This document shows positions 24,264-34,456 of a DNA stretch of 64,000 nucleotides, piece after piece (positions within the stretch are counted from its first letter, which is position 1; every line of letters starts with the position of its first letter). A program made the position numbers and the translations under genes. The stretch lies in the NCBI RefSeq assembly GCF_028502605.1, contig NC_079237.1, forward strand, positions 4,006,012 through 4,070,011, read 5' to 3'. The stretch comes from Trichoderma breve. Its lineage: Eukaryota > Ascomycota > Sordariomycetes > Hypocreales > Hypocreaceae. Below the pieces are notes generated by a model. It was not told the origin of the DNA and made no database searches. It saw only the letters and a list, made by a program, of their open reading frames with translations.

Positions 24264-26480
24264 ATGGGGACGCGGGTATCAAAGGCATGTCAGCGGTGTC
24301 AACGACGCAAGCTGAAATGCGATGGCAGTGATGAGTGCCTCGCGTGCAAGGCAGCAGGACAACGATGCTTATACGTAAGTGTCAACAGAAAGCGTGGCCT
24401 TGTCGAAGGCTACGTGAAAGGCCTAGAGAGACTTTTAGGCTTTGCAATCCAGCGCGATGCCTCATTAACTAGCGACATCCAAAGGTTCTTCCATCGTTTC
24501 CCAGGCCAAGAATCGCAAACTGTGGTGCCCGAAAGCCAAACCATGCTTGATTCCTGGAAACAAAGTGTGCTTGCCAAAGACGTTGAGAGGCTTCTGCCAG
24601 CGTTAGAGCAAGGTGAAAGACAGAAATGGAAGTCTCTCTTCACTGACCATGACATGGAAATGGGGGGTTGTGCAGAGGGTGACCATAGCGCTGTGGCTTC
24701 GATCATCACACCAAGGCGAATTCCAGAATGCAACATAGAGCTTCCTAATATTGAGAGTCAATCAGGTAATATGAGCGCAAAAGAAAACGTCCACACCAAC
24801 GAGAGACTTTCCAGCAAGACCAAGCAGTACAGACTTCCCACTTCTACGATCCACAATTTGGCTCTGGCCAGACTGCCTTTGGATGCTAAAAAAATGGTGG
24901 ATTCTTATCTTACATATACGAACTGTTGGTTCCCAATACTGGAACCCCATGAGCTATTAAGAACTTTCTATCAATATCACCGACATACGGAGGGTTCTCG
25001 GGATGGTCAGACCGCTGTCCTCTGGGCCACTCTTGCTTTTGAATCATGCTTGACAGCGTCAACTGAGACTGTGCCACATATCGATCTTTCCCAGCAACCG
25101 CTTTATCAAAAGGCACGAGCTTTGATACCAACTGAGGAAGCCTCTCATGACTTCGGACACGTACAGGCGTTGCTTATTTTGGCAATGATGAATATGGGCT
25201 ACAACAGGCTGAAGTCATGCTGGCTTCTCGTTGGCCATGCATCTCGACTGATGAGCTACCTAGAGCGGCGCACGACACCGAGCGGCCTGAAGGCAGGATG
25301 CATTGATGCATTCTCAACAAGGAGAGCCCACCTTCTGGTCGGCCTCTCAATCCTTGAAACATTACTTACTTTGCGTACCGAAGCTTTGCAGATTTTTGAA
25401 AGAAGGCATTGCCATGCATCTCTCCCCGAGGACGGGTTGGAAGAGTGGGAGAATCCAAAGGTGTTTGGTCAGGCAGACGAGGTTGCTCAGCAGTATAATG
25501 AGATTCCAGGCAGAATTGCAAGCACATTTAACACTCTGTCACACGCAATCAGCTGTCTGGAAGCAATATCCACTACCAAACCCGACCGGATCCATTCCGA
25601 GTCCTCCAATGCTATTCTCTTGGCCAATGTCCAGTCTAGGATGGCTGAACTTCAGCCGCTACCAGCCCGTTCAGCGTATCCGCATTTCTTCCTGAGCTAT
25701 ACGGCAATCCAATGTGCTATACAAACTGAAAAAAGCGCGAAGTTGAGCGCATCACAAGCCGAATCTGTCCCAGACATCGGTTCACCGGAGACCGATGACA
25801 TATTTGATTGCTTTGCTAAGGCGTCCATTGCCTTGCAAGAATTCCATCGGATTCATAAGCCAGAACGGACGCCGGTACTGCTGCTTGCGATCTACGATCA
25901 AATGATTGAGTGCATATCTCGAACCGCGAGAGATCAGCTAGAATTGAAAAGCAAGGACTTCATGCCGACGATCGAGGCCTTTACAGATTCAATGCAGGAG
26001 GTCAGTAAGTTTTGGCCAGCATTTCAACGCGTCCAAACGAATCTACTGTCCCTGGTTAAGGCTGCACAGCGGACAGACTTAGCAAGTTGCGCGGCGCCTG
26101 GCATTAATGATGAATTTTTTGGATACTCAGATTCTAGCATGTGCATAAGCGTAGCACCACGAATGAGAGGCGGCAGTATGCGTCCGTTGCCAGTCGTCAA
26201 TGCCGCCGGTATAAATACTACAGAACAAATTCTAGGGTGGTCTCACAATTCTCATCAGGTTGCAAACTCGCCGGCGGTTGATATGAGTTCACCGTCGCAT
26301 GATACAATTGGGAGCCTCGACGTGCTGGACCCAGCCTTATCGGAAATAGAGAATCACGAATTGTATTATAAACTCGCTGAAGATGATATACTACACTGGT
26401 CAGGAGTATGGCCCGAAGCTGGGTTACGAGAGCTCGGATTCGACGCCAATGCTTTTGAACAAATGCACAGGCCTGGTTGA
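24264..26480 (+). CDS. qutA: Zn2Cys6 activator, QutA/QA-1F-like
   Basis: Intronless frame of 738 aa. Zinc-cluster cysteines at 9, 12, 19, 25, 28 and 35. After them comes NRKRGLVEGYVKGLERLLG, which resembles the linker of QutA (KKRG..TGYI..LE), unlike most Zn2Cys6 factors. The fungal-specific transcription-factor domain spans roughly 200-560. The very C-terminus, with DDILHWSGVWPEAGLRELGFD, is acidic and aromatic and could be the repressor-contact or activation region. Its neighbour is the QutR-like repressor and downstream lie two quinate-pathway enzymes, supporting the assignment. If it is not the quinate activator, it is a paralogue. Confidence 0.82.
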   Translation: MGTRVSKACQRCQRRKLKCDGSDECLACKAAGQRCLYVSVNRKRGLVEGYVKGLERLLGFAIQRDASLTSDIQRFFHRFPGQESQTVVPESQTMLDSWKQSVLAKDVERLLPALEQGERQKWKSLFTDHDMEMGGCAEGDHSAVASIITPRRIPECNIELPNIESQSGNMSAKENVHTNERLSSKTKQYRLPTSTIHNLALARLPLDAKKMVDSYLTYTNCWFPILEPHELLRTFYQYHRHTEGSRDGQTAVLWATLAFESCLTASTETVPHIDLSQQPLYQKARALIPTEEASHDFGHVQALLILAMMNMGYNRLKSCWLLVGHASRLMSYLERRTTPSGLKAGCIDAFSTRRAHLLVGLSILETLLTLRTEALQIFERRHCHASLPEDGLEEWENPKVFGQADEVAQQYNEIPGRIASTFNTLSHAISCLEAISTTKPDRIHSESSNAILLANVQSRMAELQPLPARSAYPHFFLSYTAIQCAIQTEKSAKLSASQAESVPDIGSPETDDIFDCFAKASIALQEFHRIHKPERTPVLLLAIYDQMIECISRTARDQLELKSKDFMPTIEAFTDSMQEVSKFWPAFQRVQTNLLSLVKAAQRTDLASCAAPGINDEFFGYSDSSMCISVAPRMRGGSMRPLPVVNAAGINTTEQILGWSHNSHQVANSPAVDMSSPSHDTIGSLDVLDPALSEIENHELYYKLAEDDILHWSGVWPEAGLRELGFDANAFEQMHRPG

Positions 26481-26840
26481 ACGGGGAAAGTCAAGGGGTT
26501 TCCCAAAGCTGTGGGTTGCTACAAGACGAACTACTCCACACAAAGTAGGATGAAGATTCTCAGGGATTTCAGATTTTGGTAGCAACAGTCTCTTACTTAC
26601 TGTTCTGGGTGAGGACTCCCGGCCTATATTGGCACAGAGAGATAAGTCAGCTTTAGCCATGGTGAAGTAGGATCGTATGACTGAGAAATATCTTGACAAT
26701 ATCCAATATCGAATTAGCTTACAGTTCCCACCTGCTTCTTCATATAACTAAGGATAAAGTAATCAGGGAATGGTTGTCAGGCTGATACTATACTCTCTTG
26801 ACACATGTTCTAATTACAGATATTGAGCCACGCCTCCTTT
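26481..26840. other. Intergenic between convergent genes
   Basis: 360 bases between the activator stop and the dehydrogenase stop. No feature seen apart from presumed 3' ends. Confidence 0.4.
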
Positions 26841-27755
26841 CTATTTAACAAGAGATAGGGTACTCGACCACGCGTCTGTAATTGGCAACTGATCGACAGC
26901 CACATGAGTCCAAATTGAACAAGCTTCAACGGCTTGGAAGAGAAACATTTCAACGCCCGATACTACTGTCCATCCATGTTGTCTCGCTAAGGAAAGTATC
27001 CGTGTTTCTGGAGAGGGGTGGTAGCACATATCCAATAGAATCCCCTTGCAAGGCTTGTCAAGAAAGGCTGTGGTCAAATCCCTAACCAGAATTTCGCCGT
27101 CTGATTGCGGCGTGATATCTGGGATGGTACTTATAATGACGGCTGGTGCTTCAAGTGTCATTGCCTGGTCGACGGTGCGGATACAAATGCATCTTGCATC
27201 AAACCCAGCAATTTCGAAAGAACGTAAAACCTGCTCCAACTCTTTCATATCTCTATTAACAAGGTAAATCTCGCTGCAGCCCAACATCTTGCAAAGCGCG
27301 TAAACCGCGGCTCTGCAGGCGCCGCCACCTCCAATAACCATACCAGGTCGACCATGAGTAATTTGAATGACCTCTGGTTGAGCTGCAATAAGGGCATTGC
27401 ATATACCAACGCAATCCGTATTTGTCCCAACTATCGTCTTTCGATTGGTTTGTGAATCCTGTTCAACGTATATATGGTTGACAGCCTGCGTCAGCTTAGC
27501 CGCATCTGTGAAGGAGTCGATGTGTTTCATAATTGCGACCTTGTGTGGCATAGTAACAGACGCTCCAACAAATGCAGGGTCTCGCATCAGAGGGATTAGG
27601 TCTTCTGGGGCAGACGTGTCTAAAAGTTGAAACTTCCAACGTAGTCCGAGAGTGTCGAAAAGTTGATTATGAAAATGCGGAGATAAGGAGTGTGAAATGC
27701 CTTTGCCAAGCAGGTACAGCTGCCCTGCAAATGATGATTCGCCATGTCGACTCAT
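26841..27755 (-). CDS. qutB: Quinate/shikimate 5-dehydrogenase
   Basis: Intronless frame of 304 aa. NAD(P)-dependent oxidation of quinate to 3-dehydroquinate or shikimate to 3-dehydroshikimate. Visible: substrate-binding SHSLSPHFHN near residues 21-30, VTMPHK with the catalytic Lys near 69-74, NTDCVGI near 113-119, and nucleotide fold GGGGACRAAVYAL near 143-155. Length fits the monofunctional quinate/shikimate dehydrogenases. It is head-to-head with the dehydroshikimate dehydratase, the next enzyme of the route. Cofactor and substrate preference cannot be read with certainty. Confidence 0.92.
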   Translation of the reverse strand: MSRHGESSFAGQLYLLGKGISHSLSPHFHNQLFDTLGLRWKFQLLDTSAPEDLIPLMRDPAFVGASVTMPHKVAIMKHIDSFTDAAKLTQAVNHIYVEQDSQTNRKTIVGTNTDCVGICNALIAAQPEVIQITHGRPGMVIGGGGACRAAVYALCKMLGCSEIYLVNRDMKELEQVLRSFEIAGFDARCICIRTVDQAMTLEAPAVIISTIPDITPQSDGEILVRDLTTAFLDKPCKGILLDMCYHPSPETRILSLARQHGWTVVSGVEMFLFQAVEACSIWTHVAVDQLPITDAWSSTLSLVK

Positions 27756-28246
27756 TATATGGAATGAACTGGCGAGGTGACAAGACGGCCAATTTAGTTG
27801 CCACTATTGAGAGATGATTTTTGAGACTGTAAACACAGAGCCTTGTGCTTATTCAGAGATAACTTAATCGCTTCGCGTTAAATGGAGTTGCCGTTGAAGG
27901 ATATGAGCGAGGTGTATTTCTTCTATCTGTAAAATTTAGCGGGATAAAAGTTCACTCTTTCGGTTCAATGGTTATGATGGACATGGGGTTATTCTCACCC
28001 GAATGTTATCGTACGTCCCAAGAGTGGATTGATCCTTGGCTCGTACTATCTTGTGGTGCCGGGTATAGACTTTTCCGAAACGGCCACCCGGCATTAATGT
28101 CGTACATCTAGTGTCTAAAGAGCTGCTGCCGGTCATCTAGGTAAGTAAAGTTTTTTTTTTGGATAGGTCCAATTTTGAATACTCTACAAGATAGAATCCC
28201 ATTGGATTTCTCTTCACTATTGTTTCTTTCTTCTTTGGACGCAAAA
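27756..28246. promoter_or_regulatory. Divergent promoter region, quinate dehydrogenase / dehydroshikimate dehydratase
   Basis: 491 bases between two enzymes of the same pathway, so probably a shared control region. A run of ten T (28151-28160) lies about 90 bases before the dehydratase start. Confidence 0.5.
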
Positions 28247-29317
28247 ATGGCCGCGAAGTTATTCCCTACTATAAACCTCAGCCCAGCAATCGCGACGATG
28301 GCTCTGGGCAGCGCCTCAGCTGGTCACTCTCTTCTAGAGAAGATTAGAATCGCTGCATTGCACTCTTTCAAAGGTGTTGAAGTCTATTTTGGGTGTCTTG
28401 AAGCGCATGCTTATGTCACAGCCGGAGTTGTAGATCATCAGAGCTTACTTCAAGCCGCCGTGGAGACCAAGGAAGTTTGCGATCAGAACGGGATTTTTGT
28501 TGTTTGCCTCCAGCCGTTTCTGTTTTTTGATGGTCTTACATCTGATAGTGCACGAATTGATGCGTTTAAGAGACTCAGACTATGGTTCAATATCTCCCAC
28601 GCATTAGGTACTGATCTCATCCAGATACCAACCAATTTTCAGCAACATGACACAACTGGAGACCTAGGCCGCATTGTGGAGGACCTCAAAGAAGCTGCAG
28701 CCCTTGGACTAAAGGAAAGTCCCCCCATACGATTAGCTTACGAGGGAGTCTCATGGGGGACACATATAGACACGTGGGAAACCACCTGGGAGGTAGTCAA
28801 GAGGGTAAACATGTCCAACCTTGGCATTTGTATCGACACGTTCCATATCGCTGCAAGGGTCTGGGGAGATCCAACTTCAGCCTTTGGATGCCTTAAAAAT
28901 GGAGAGGCTGGCCTCACAGCTACACTGGAAAGGATGATACAAGAGCTTAATCCTCAAAAGATTTTTTACATCCAGATTGGAGATGCAGAGAAATTATCCC
29001 CGCCTCTTGGTCCGGGACATGAGTTCTGGGATGAAAAAATGCCACCCAGGATGAGCTGGTCAAGGAATTCCCGATTATTCCCATTTGAGAACCAGGGATA
29101 TCTCCCGATCGGCAGGATTCTTGCTATTCTGGTCCAGCACATTGGTTATTGTGGCTGGGCAAGCATGGAGATATTCAACAGGAAACTTTTTGGTGGAGAC
29201 CCAGCTATCCCAGAGCAATATGCCCGGAGAGCTAAACAGTCATGGGCCCTTACTATACGATTCTTGGAGAAAGAACACGAGAATGATAGAGCGAGGCAAG
29301 CTGTCACTGCGTTGTAA
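28247..29317 (+). CDS. qutC: 3-Dehydroshikimate dehydratase (QutC/QA-4 type)
   Basis: Intronless, 356 aa from ATG 28247; the frame extends upstream only via a TTG. Converts 3-dehydroshikimate to protocatechuate. The whole length matches the xylose-isomerase-like TIM barrel of fungal dehydratases: early LSPAIATMALGSASAGHSL, then KGVEVYFGCLE, then the metal-ligand region LAYEGVSWGTHIDTWE with Glu, then IDTFHIAARVWGDPTS with Asp and His, then YIQIGDAEKL, and late GWASMEIFNRKL supplying the last Glu. Cytosolic. It links the quinate genes to the aromatic-ring genes on the left. No protocatechuate 3,4-dioxygenase gene is present in the window. Confidence 0.94.
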   Translation: MAAKLFPTINLSPAIATMALGSASAGHSLLEKIRIAALHSFKGVEVYFGCLEAHAYVTAGVVDHQSLLQAAVETKEVCDQNGIFVVCLQPFLFFDGLTSDSARIDAFKRLRLWFNISHALGTDLIQIPTNFQQHDTTGDLGRIVEDLKEAAALGLKESPPIRLAYEGVSWGTHIDTWETTWEVVKRVNMSNLGICIDTFHIAARVWGDPTSAFGCLKNGEAGLTATLERMIQELNPQKIFYIQIGDAEKLSPPLGPGHEFWDEKMPPRMSWSRNSRLFPFENQGYLPIGRILAILVQHIGYCGWASMEIFNRKLFGGDPAIPEQYARRAKQSWALTIRFLEKEHENDRARQAVTAL

Positions 29318-29696
29318 GGTGGAAGGGAGAATAAACAGTATTCAGCTTTTACTGCTAGGCTGCTTGTGGCCAATGGTAAAGAACATACAGTTGCAACTCT
29401 AATATACAAATCAGGTGCTATCGAAGGCAGATAATAGTTTGACAACAGACACTCAAGCGTTCAACATGCAGTATAGTTTAGCTTATTGTGACTGGTTACG
29501 CGTACTATTGGTATAATAAACCTCTTGTCTAGAGTAACTTAGATAACAAGTTCCTACGAGCTTGTATTTGTTAATAAAGACGGCATTTAATCCAAGGTTT
29601 GGATGATTTTGTATTCTCTTCCCATTTACACTAAGATATTATCTTTCAGTTGTGTAAGAATAGGGAGTTGTAGCAACAGAATCTGACCTGCCCCCC
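29318..29696. other. Intergenic between convergent genes
   Basis: 379 bases, AT-rich, between the dehydratase and the CVNH gene. No feature seen. Confidence 0.4.
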
Positions 29697-30229
29697 TTAT
29701 AAATTTCCCTGGTTAAAGCAATACAGGGCACCATTTGCATTTCCAATAACATTATCTTTGTAATAATATTAATAAAAACGATAGAAACAATGGCATGTTA
29801 TGCTGGTAATCAACTTACTTGTATCTATTGACGTATCGACACTGGCGCCTCCTTGATTGCGACAACTGGCGCTGAGAACCGTGCCCGTGAGTATTATATT
29901 CGTACAAGACAACCCAAAAGAGCCACTATATATTCATGTGAGTAATGTCTTCTAAACTGATTGACATTGAAAGGTAGTTCTTACTCTAGCTGAGCAACAA
30001 GAGATCCGTTCGAGTTGCTAAAACATGAATCGATGTTGACTTTGGTATTAAGATTAGTCTGCCCTGCGTTATTTTTGCAATCCGCAGCAATCTTCCAGTA
30101 GTTGGTGTTGCCATCCGGTGGATATATTTGTATATTTGTGCAACTTCCTGCGAAACCCGAGTTGGCAGATGCTCCTGCTATGAACTGGCTCATGGCAACT
30201 GCTAGTGCAGTGAAACTCTTTGTCTGCAT
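29697..30229 (-). CDS. Secreted cyanovirin-N homology (CVNH) protein
   Basis: Small secreted lectin-like protein of 136 aa. Exons 30229-29985, 29925-29819 and 29755-29697. Residues 1-22 form a signal peptide (SFTALAVAMSQFIAGASA). The mature part shows the two CVNH half-repeats: GFAGSCTNIQIYP...ADCKNNAGQ...SNGSLVAQL and DGSFGLSCTNIILTG...ASCRNQGGA...NANGALYCF. The pattern of paired cysteines and N-G turns is conserved. Without the two introns only the first half-repeat would be read. CVNH proteins bind mannose-type glycans; the role in this fungus is unknown. It stands alone between AT-rich gaps. Confidence 0.85.
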
Positions 30230-32062
30230 GATATGCGATTACGAAGGGAGTTCAAGGGATACAATATACAAAAGAAGTGCAGAGATCGTGGGGATAGCTT
30301 TTCCTTTAATATATTGGGGCATTAGTTAAATCAGGAAGCCAAAAAGCTTAGGGAGTAGTTGTTTGCTTTTTCTATACTAGTCTCTTTAGTTAAACAGTTT
30401 GAGCACCAGGAATAGTATTAATCTGACATTTCTCATTTACCATATATTTAATAAGACACACCGAATAAATACGATAACCAATCGAAAACCTATAAATTGT
30501 TAACACTGTCCCTTAAATTACAATTGGGGGCTTAGTGGAATGGCCTAGGCGCTGAAACTATTGTTTTCGAATCACCGGGAAATGTAATTGATACCCCGGA
30601 TTTCAGTAGCATTAGGCAGCCACAATAACTCTGTAGAGTATTGTTAAGAGGACTTTAGGCACATCGAAGGATTCAGAATTGCAGTGTTGGGCCTAGCTTC
30701 TACTGGATATATGGGACGAAGGAATATAGACAAACAGGCACTTGCCAACACCTTCCACTTTGAGCTGGCCTAAAAAAGAAATTATTCGTCTCTTTTAATG
30801 CTGGTATTAATAGTTAATGATTGCATGGTCAATTGTCCCTCATTAGCAGGTGAAATGCCGCTCGTTAGTCCTAGTAGTGTAAACAAGATGATGTTAGGGG
30901 CTCTATTTTGGTTTGCCGTCTCTATTTTTCCCCTACCATCGTATTGAATCCATTTGTTCCGGCATGTAAATGATACGTAATAATATCAAAGCTAGATGTC
31001 AAAAGAGCCTGAGTTTTCTTCTACTTACAGCCGTTCTCAATTTCTTCAAATGTAGTCCCTAAAACAATTCAACTGCTGGGGTCTCCCCCCTGCAAATTGA
31101 CATGGGATATGAGAAAAACTCCCGCGCCAATGAGAGCATGCAAACAGTCAATGACTAGGCCACGACAGGAGCAATTGAAATCGGATGCATAAATGTTACT
31201 TGTCTGTATTCGGAAGGATAGCCCATTTGGTTGTATCGTGCGTCAATACATGACTGTCTAGCGCCTAATGGCGCCGTGGACGATGTATGTACCATTATCC
31301 CATGTCTTGGTGCCTGCCCTTTGTAGGCGTTCATACTTTTCTCATGGTACACCAGTCGCCTGCCGCTATTTTACAGGCTCTACTGTAATTTAGTAGTACT
31401 TTCTATGTGGCTTATTGCCGCTATCTCTTAGCAAGTTCAAGCTTCATATACATGAAGTATTTGTGATACGTGCGCATAATCGAAGCAGAGAAGAACGATG
31501 AAGTGGAGCCGCAGGGACATACAAGTCGAATGTAACCATCGAAGATAAACTGCGACTTGACGATCATTTGTTAGTTGGATTGTCAACCTTGCCATGAGTG
31601 CCGAAAAGTGGGCTGACAGCTGCTCGCCATAGTATTAACATCGGGCCTTCACAAACAGGCTGAATCAATACTAATGCTAGCTATAGGAGGATAGTGAAGG
31701 AATTGTATACATGCTTTTCGTATTGATAGCCTGCCAGCTCCCCTGTCCCGTCTATGGTATATAGGACAGGGAGTTGTTTCGCCCGCCGCCTAGGTTCCTC
31801 GTGACCACGGCATACCGGAATACAACGTTTCACAAATATACTCACACATGCGTGAATTGCACTGAAGTATGGGGTACTTTATTCTTTCATTGAAGGAACA
31901 TCATTTCCTTATTAGATGAACTATGAATCTAAAAAGGATAAAGGGACATAGGTGGGTATAAATTTAGATGCCGCAGCACCCACATCAATTACTGTGGGAG
32001 CTGGTTCTTTGAGATTTGTCGTTATATCGAGTTATATCTTCTGGGAAATCTTTAGACGCGTT
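30230..32062. other. Long AT-rich intergenic stretch
   Basis: 1.8 kb with no gene I can support. Open frames (for example 31155-31352 on the minus strand) show no conserved pattern. A weak Pol III-like A box (ggcttagtgg) at about 30530 and a B-box-like tttcgaatc at about 30567 do not fold into a tRNA. Confidence 0.4.
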
Positions 32063-33488
32063 ATGGCAAGAAATACGCTTCTTGCTTTGACCGCCCTGGT
32101 TGCGGCTGGAGCCTATGCTGATAACACGTCCTATGATGTCAACGCTGGTTGCTCCAAGTAAGCTTCCTGATATTTCCGAGCTTCCTTCACTGGCCTTCTG
32201 CCCAATGACTTATTCCTCGAGTTTGTATTAATAATTTATTTTTCAAGTGACCAACTCCTCCGATGGTATGACGAAGATATCGGTCTCTTCCTTTACCCTA
32301 ATGGGGCCTACTACTTCTGGCAAGCTGGTGTCATGATCACAGCGGTTGCCAGCCTCGCTGCGCTCGATAGTGGTGTCAAGAGCAGAACCGCTGCGATGTG
32401 GCAAAACACGTATCTCAAGGGGGGTCAACCTTCTCATGGTGTCATACAATTAGACAGCACCGGCCGTAAGATTGTTGTGCCAAAGGGATCAGCGAGCAGC
32501 ATTCCAAGCAAATTCAGGAAGAGAGAACAAGGCTTTCTAGCAAGTCACTAGTAAGTATTTTTGCCTGTTTAAAGGAATATACACAATTGAACAGAGGCTG
32601 ATGGACAATGAAAATATGTAGCGACGACGAAGGTTGGTGGGGTTTGGCGTGGCAAGATGTCTACGATCTCACCGGAGTCCAGGACTATCTCACAGAATCT
32701 ATTGCCATTTGGCAGGATATGAATGCTGGTTGGGGCAATCTCAACTGTGGTGGTCTCCCTTGGTTCAAAGGCGAAGCTAAGACCGACAACCCGTTAGCTA
32801 TTCCCAATGGTAAGTTCTTTCTCCGTCTCGCGGATGACAACAGGGAGATATAATAGGCTTACATAGAATAATAGAACTGTACCTTGCTATCAGTGCTAGT
32901 CTCGCCAACCGTGTCCCCAGCAGCCAAAAGCAGACATACCTAAGTGCCGCACAAACAGCTTGGGCCTGGTTCCAAAAGGTTGGCTTCATCAACAGCCAAG
33001 GTCTTGTCAATGATGCTGTAAATGGTAACACCTGTGTGAATGATAACAATCAGCCAACTTGGACCTACAACCAGGGTGTTATCATCGGTGGTCTTGCAGA
33101 CCTCTATATCGCCACGGGAGACTCATCTTACCTCACATCAGCTAGTCGGATTGCCAATGCTACTATGGCTCACCTGGTTGACAATAACGGCATTCTTGCT
33201 GACAGCTGCGATCTGTCACACAGCTGCAGCGGTGATAATCTCCAGTTCAAGGGTGTCTTTGCTAGGAATCTCCAAAAGCTATACCATAGCCAGCCTTTCC
33301 CTGCCTACAAGGCGTTCTTGGAAAAGAACGCCCAGTCCATTTGGCAAAACGATCTCGCTGTGGAGGCAGGAGACTGCTTTAATGGGGCTGATTGGGGTGG
33401 TCCCTACGTTCTTGGCTCTGCTACGGCCAGCAGCCAGAGCAGCGCCCTTCAGTGTCTTGTTGCTGCCCTCTATGTCTCTCAGAATTAG
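32063..33488 (+). CDS. Secreted GH76 alpha-1,6-mannanase (mannan endo-1,6-alpha-mannosidase)
   Basis: Secreted glycoside hydrolase of 399 aa. Exons 32063-32157, 32248-32550, 32622-32809 and 32875-33488, all GT-AG. Signal peptide LLALTALVAAGAYA at residues 5-19. The hallmark catalytic pair Asp134-Asp135 (YDDEGWWGLAW) is created at the exon 2/3 junction. Other GH76 landmarks: YFWQAGVMI, NLNCGGLPWF, TWTYNQGVIIGGLADLY and ALQCLVAALY. Family members cleave alpha-1,6-mannan of cell walls and glycoproteins. There is no clear C-terminal GPI signal, so it is probably a soluble secreted form rather than a Dfg5/Dcw1 wall transglycosidase. No clear link to the flanking clusters. Confidence 0.92.
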
Positions 33489-33649
33489 AGATAATGAAAT
33501 GCTACATGAATATTTCAAATAGTAGACAGCGCTATTGTTTTCTTTTTAAATACTAAATATAAGGATATGTTATCCATTCTCTTTCTCTAAGCATTCAACA
33601 TATAAAAAACCAGACCTGTTGCTAATCTGAGGATACGCGAAAGAACGAT

Positions 33650-33979
33650 ACTCTGGCAAGAGACCTTGAAGACTACGTCGGGACGAATTGGGATAACATC
33701 CGTACTTTCAACATCGTAGCCACCTTGGAGCAAGGCAAACTTCACTGGGCATCTCAAGGCCTGGACTCAGAGAAGTTCGAGCTGAATCACTATGAAGATG
33801 ACGCCTTTCTTTGGCTCGCACTGCGAAACGAGCTGTCGAGCTGAGGTAGGTGGGATGGCTCAGATCAAGGGCCAGATTTCTGGAAGGTTAAGTTCAAGGC
33901 GGCATTCGATGCCAAGGTAGACAAGTTATATTGGTCCTATGACCAAGGTGTACCACCTGTGGAGTACACAAAACAGTAA
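33650..33979 (+). pseudogene. C-terminal remnant of a beta-lactamase-like serine hydrolase
   Basis: One frame reads DLEDYVGTNWDNI, then EQGKLHWASQGLDSEKFEL, HYEDDAFLWL and DFWKVKFKAAFD. This is the C-terminal domain common in fungal beta-lactamase/transpeptidase-like proteins. There is a TGA at 33842-33844 where the frame otherwise continues, and the catalytic N-terminal domain is absent upstream. The nonsense change fits a C-to-T transition of CGA. A relic. Confidence 0.55.
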
Positions 33980-34456
33980 GGTAGAGGTAAAGTGGGTGAT
34001 CAGACTCTCTAGGAATAGTATCTAGGGATAGATCCTACTGTTCTCTATAGTTTGTGTTGTTGAAGCAAGACTATGCGAAAGAGCTAACAGTTGACCATCT
34101 GCATTTGATGTAAGGAACTTGATCTACCGCATAGTAGGTCATACATAACATTCCTCCGTTGTTATCATGAAGCCACTAAGTGATTACCTCTAAGGCTTTG
34201 GCAACAGGTTACCCTATATTATTATACTTCACAACCAGCTATTTAACTACTCTAAATAAGCGTAGAGAATGAAACTTATATACTTAGTTAAATCGAGGCT
34301 TATATAGCTCATTAGACAAGCGTGAAGAGCATAAGCTTGTTGAGCTCGTTAAGCGAGTAAGACAAGCGAAACCTGATTAGTTCGTTGGATTATTGTTAAT
34401 CCAGTCGTGTCTGTTCAGTAGGCCCATGGTTACGACCATAAGTGTTGGGTCGTGAC
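33980..34456 (-). repeat. LTR-like element overlapping the 3' end of an SDR gene
   Basis: On the minus strand, TGTCACGACCCAAC starts at 34456, the same end as at 12969-12982, and the next 33 bases align with that copy without gaps. The AT-rich body runs leftward without genes; its far end is not recognised, so the left limit is approximate. Confidence 0.45.

Noticed and set aside
30525..30605. A-box and B-box-like sequences suggesting a tRNA or SINE
   Set aside because: No acceptor or T-stem pairing can be drawn and the B box is imperfect.
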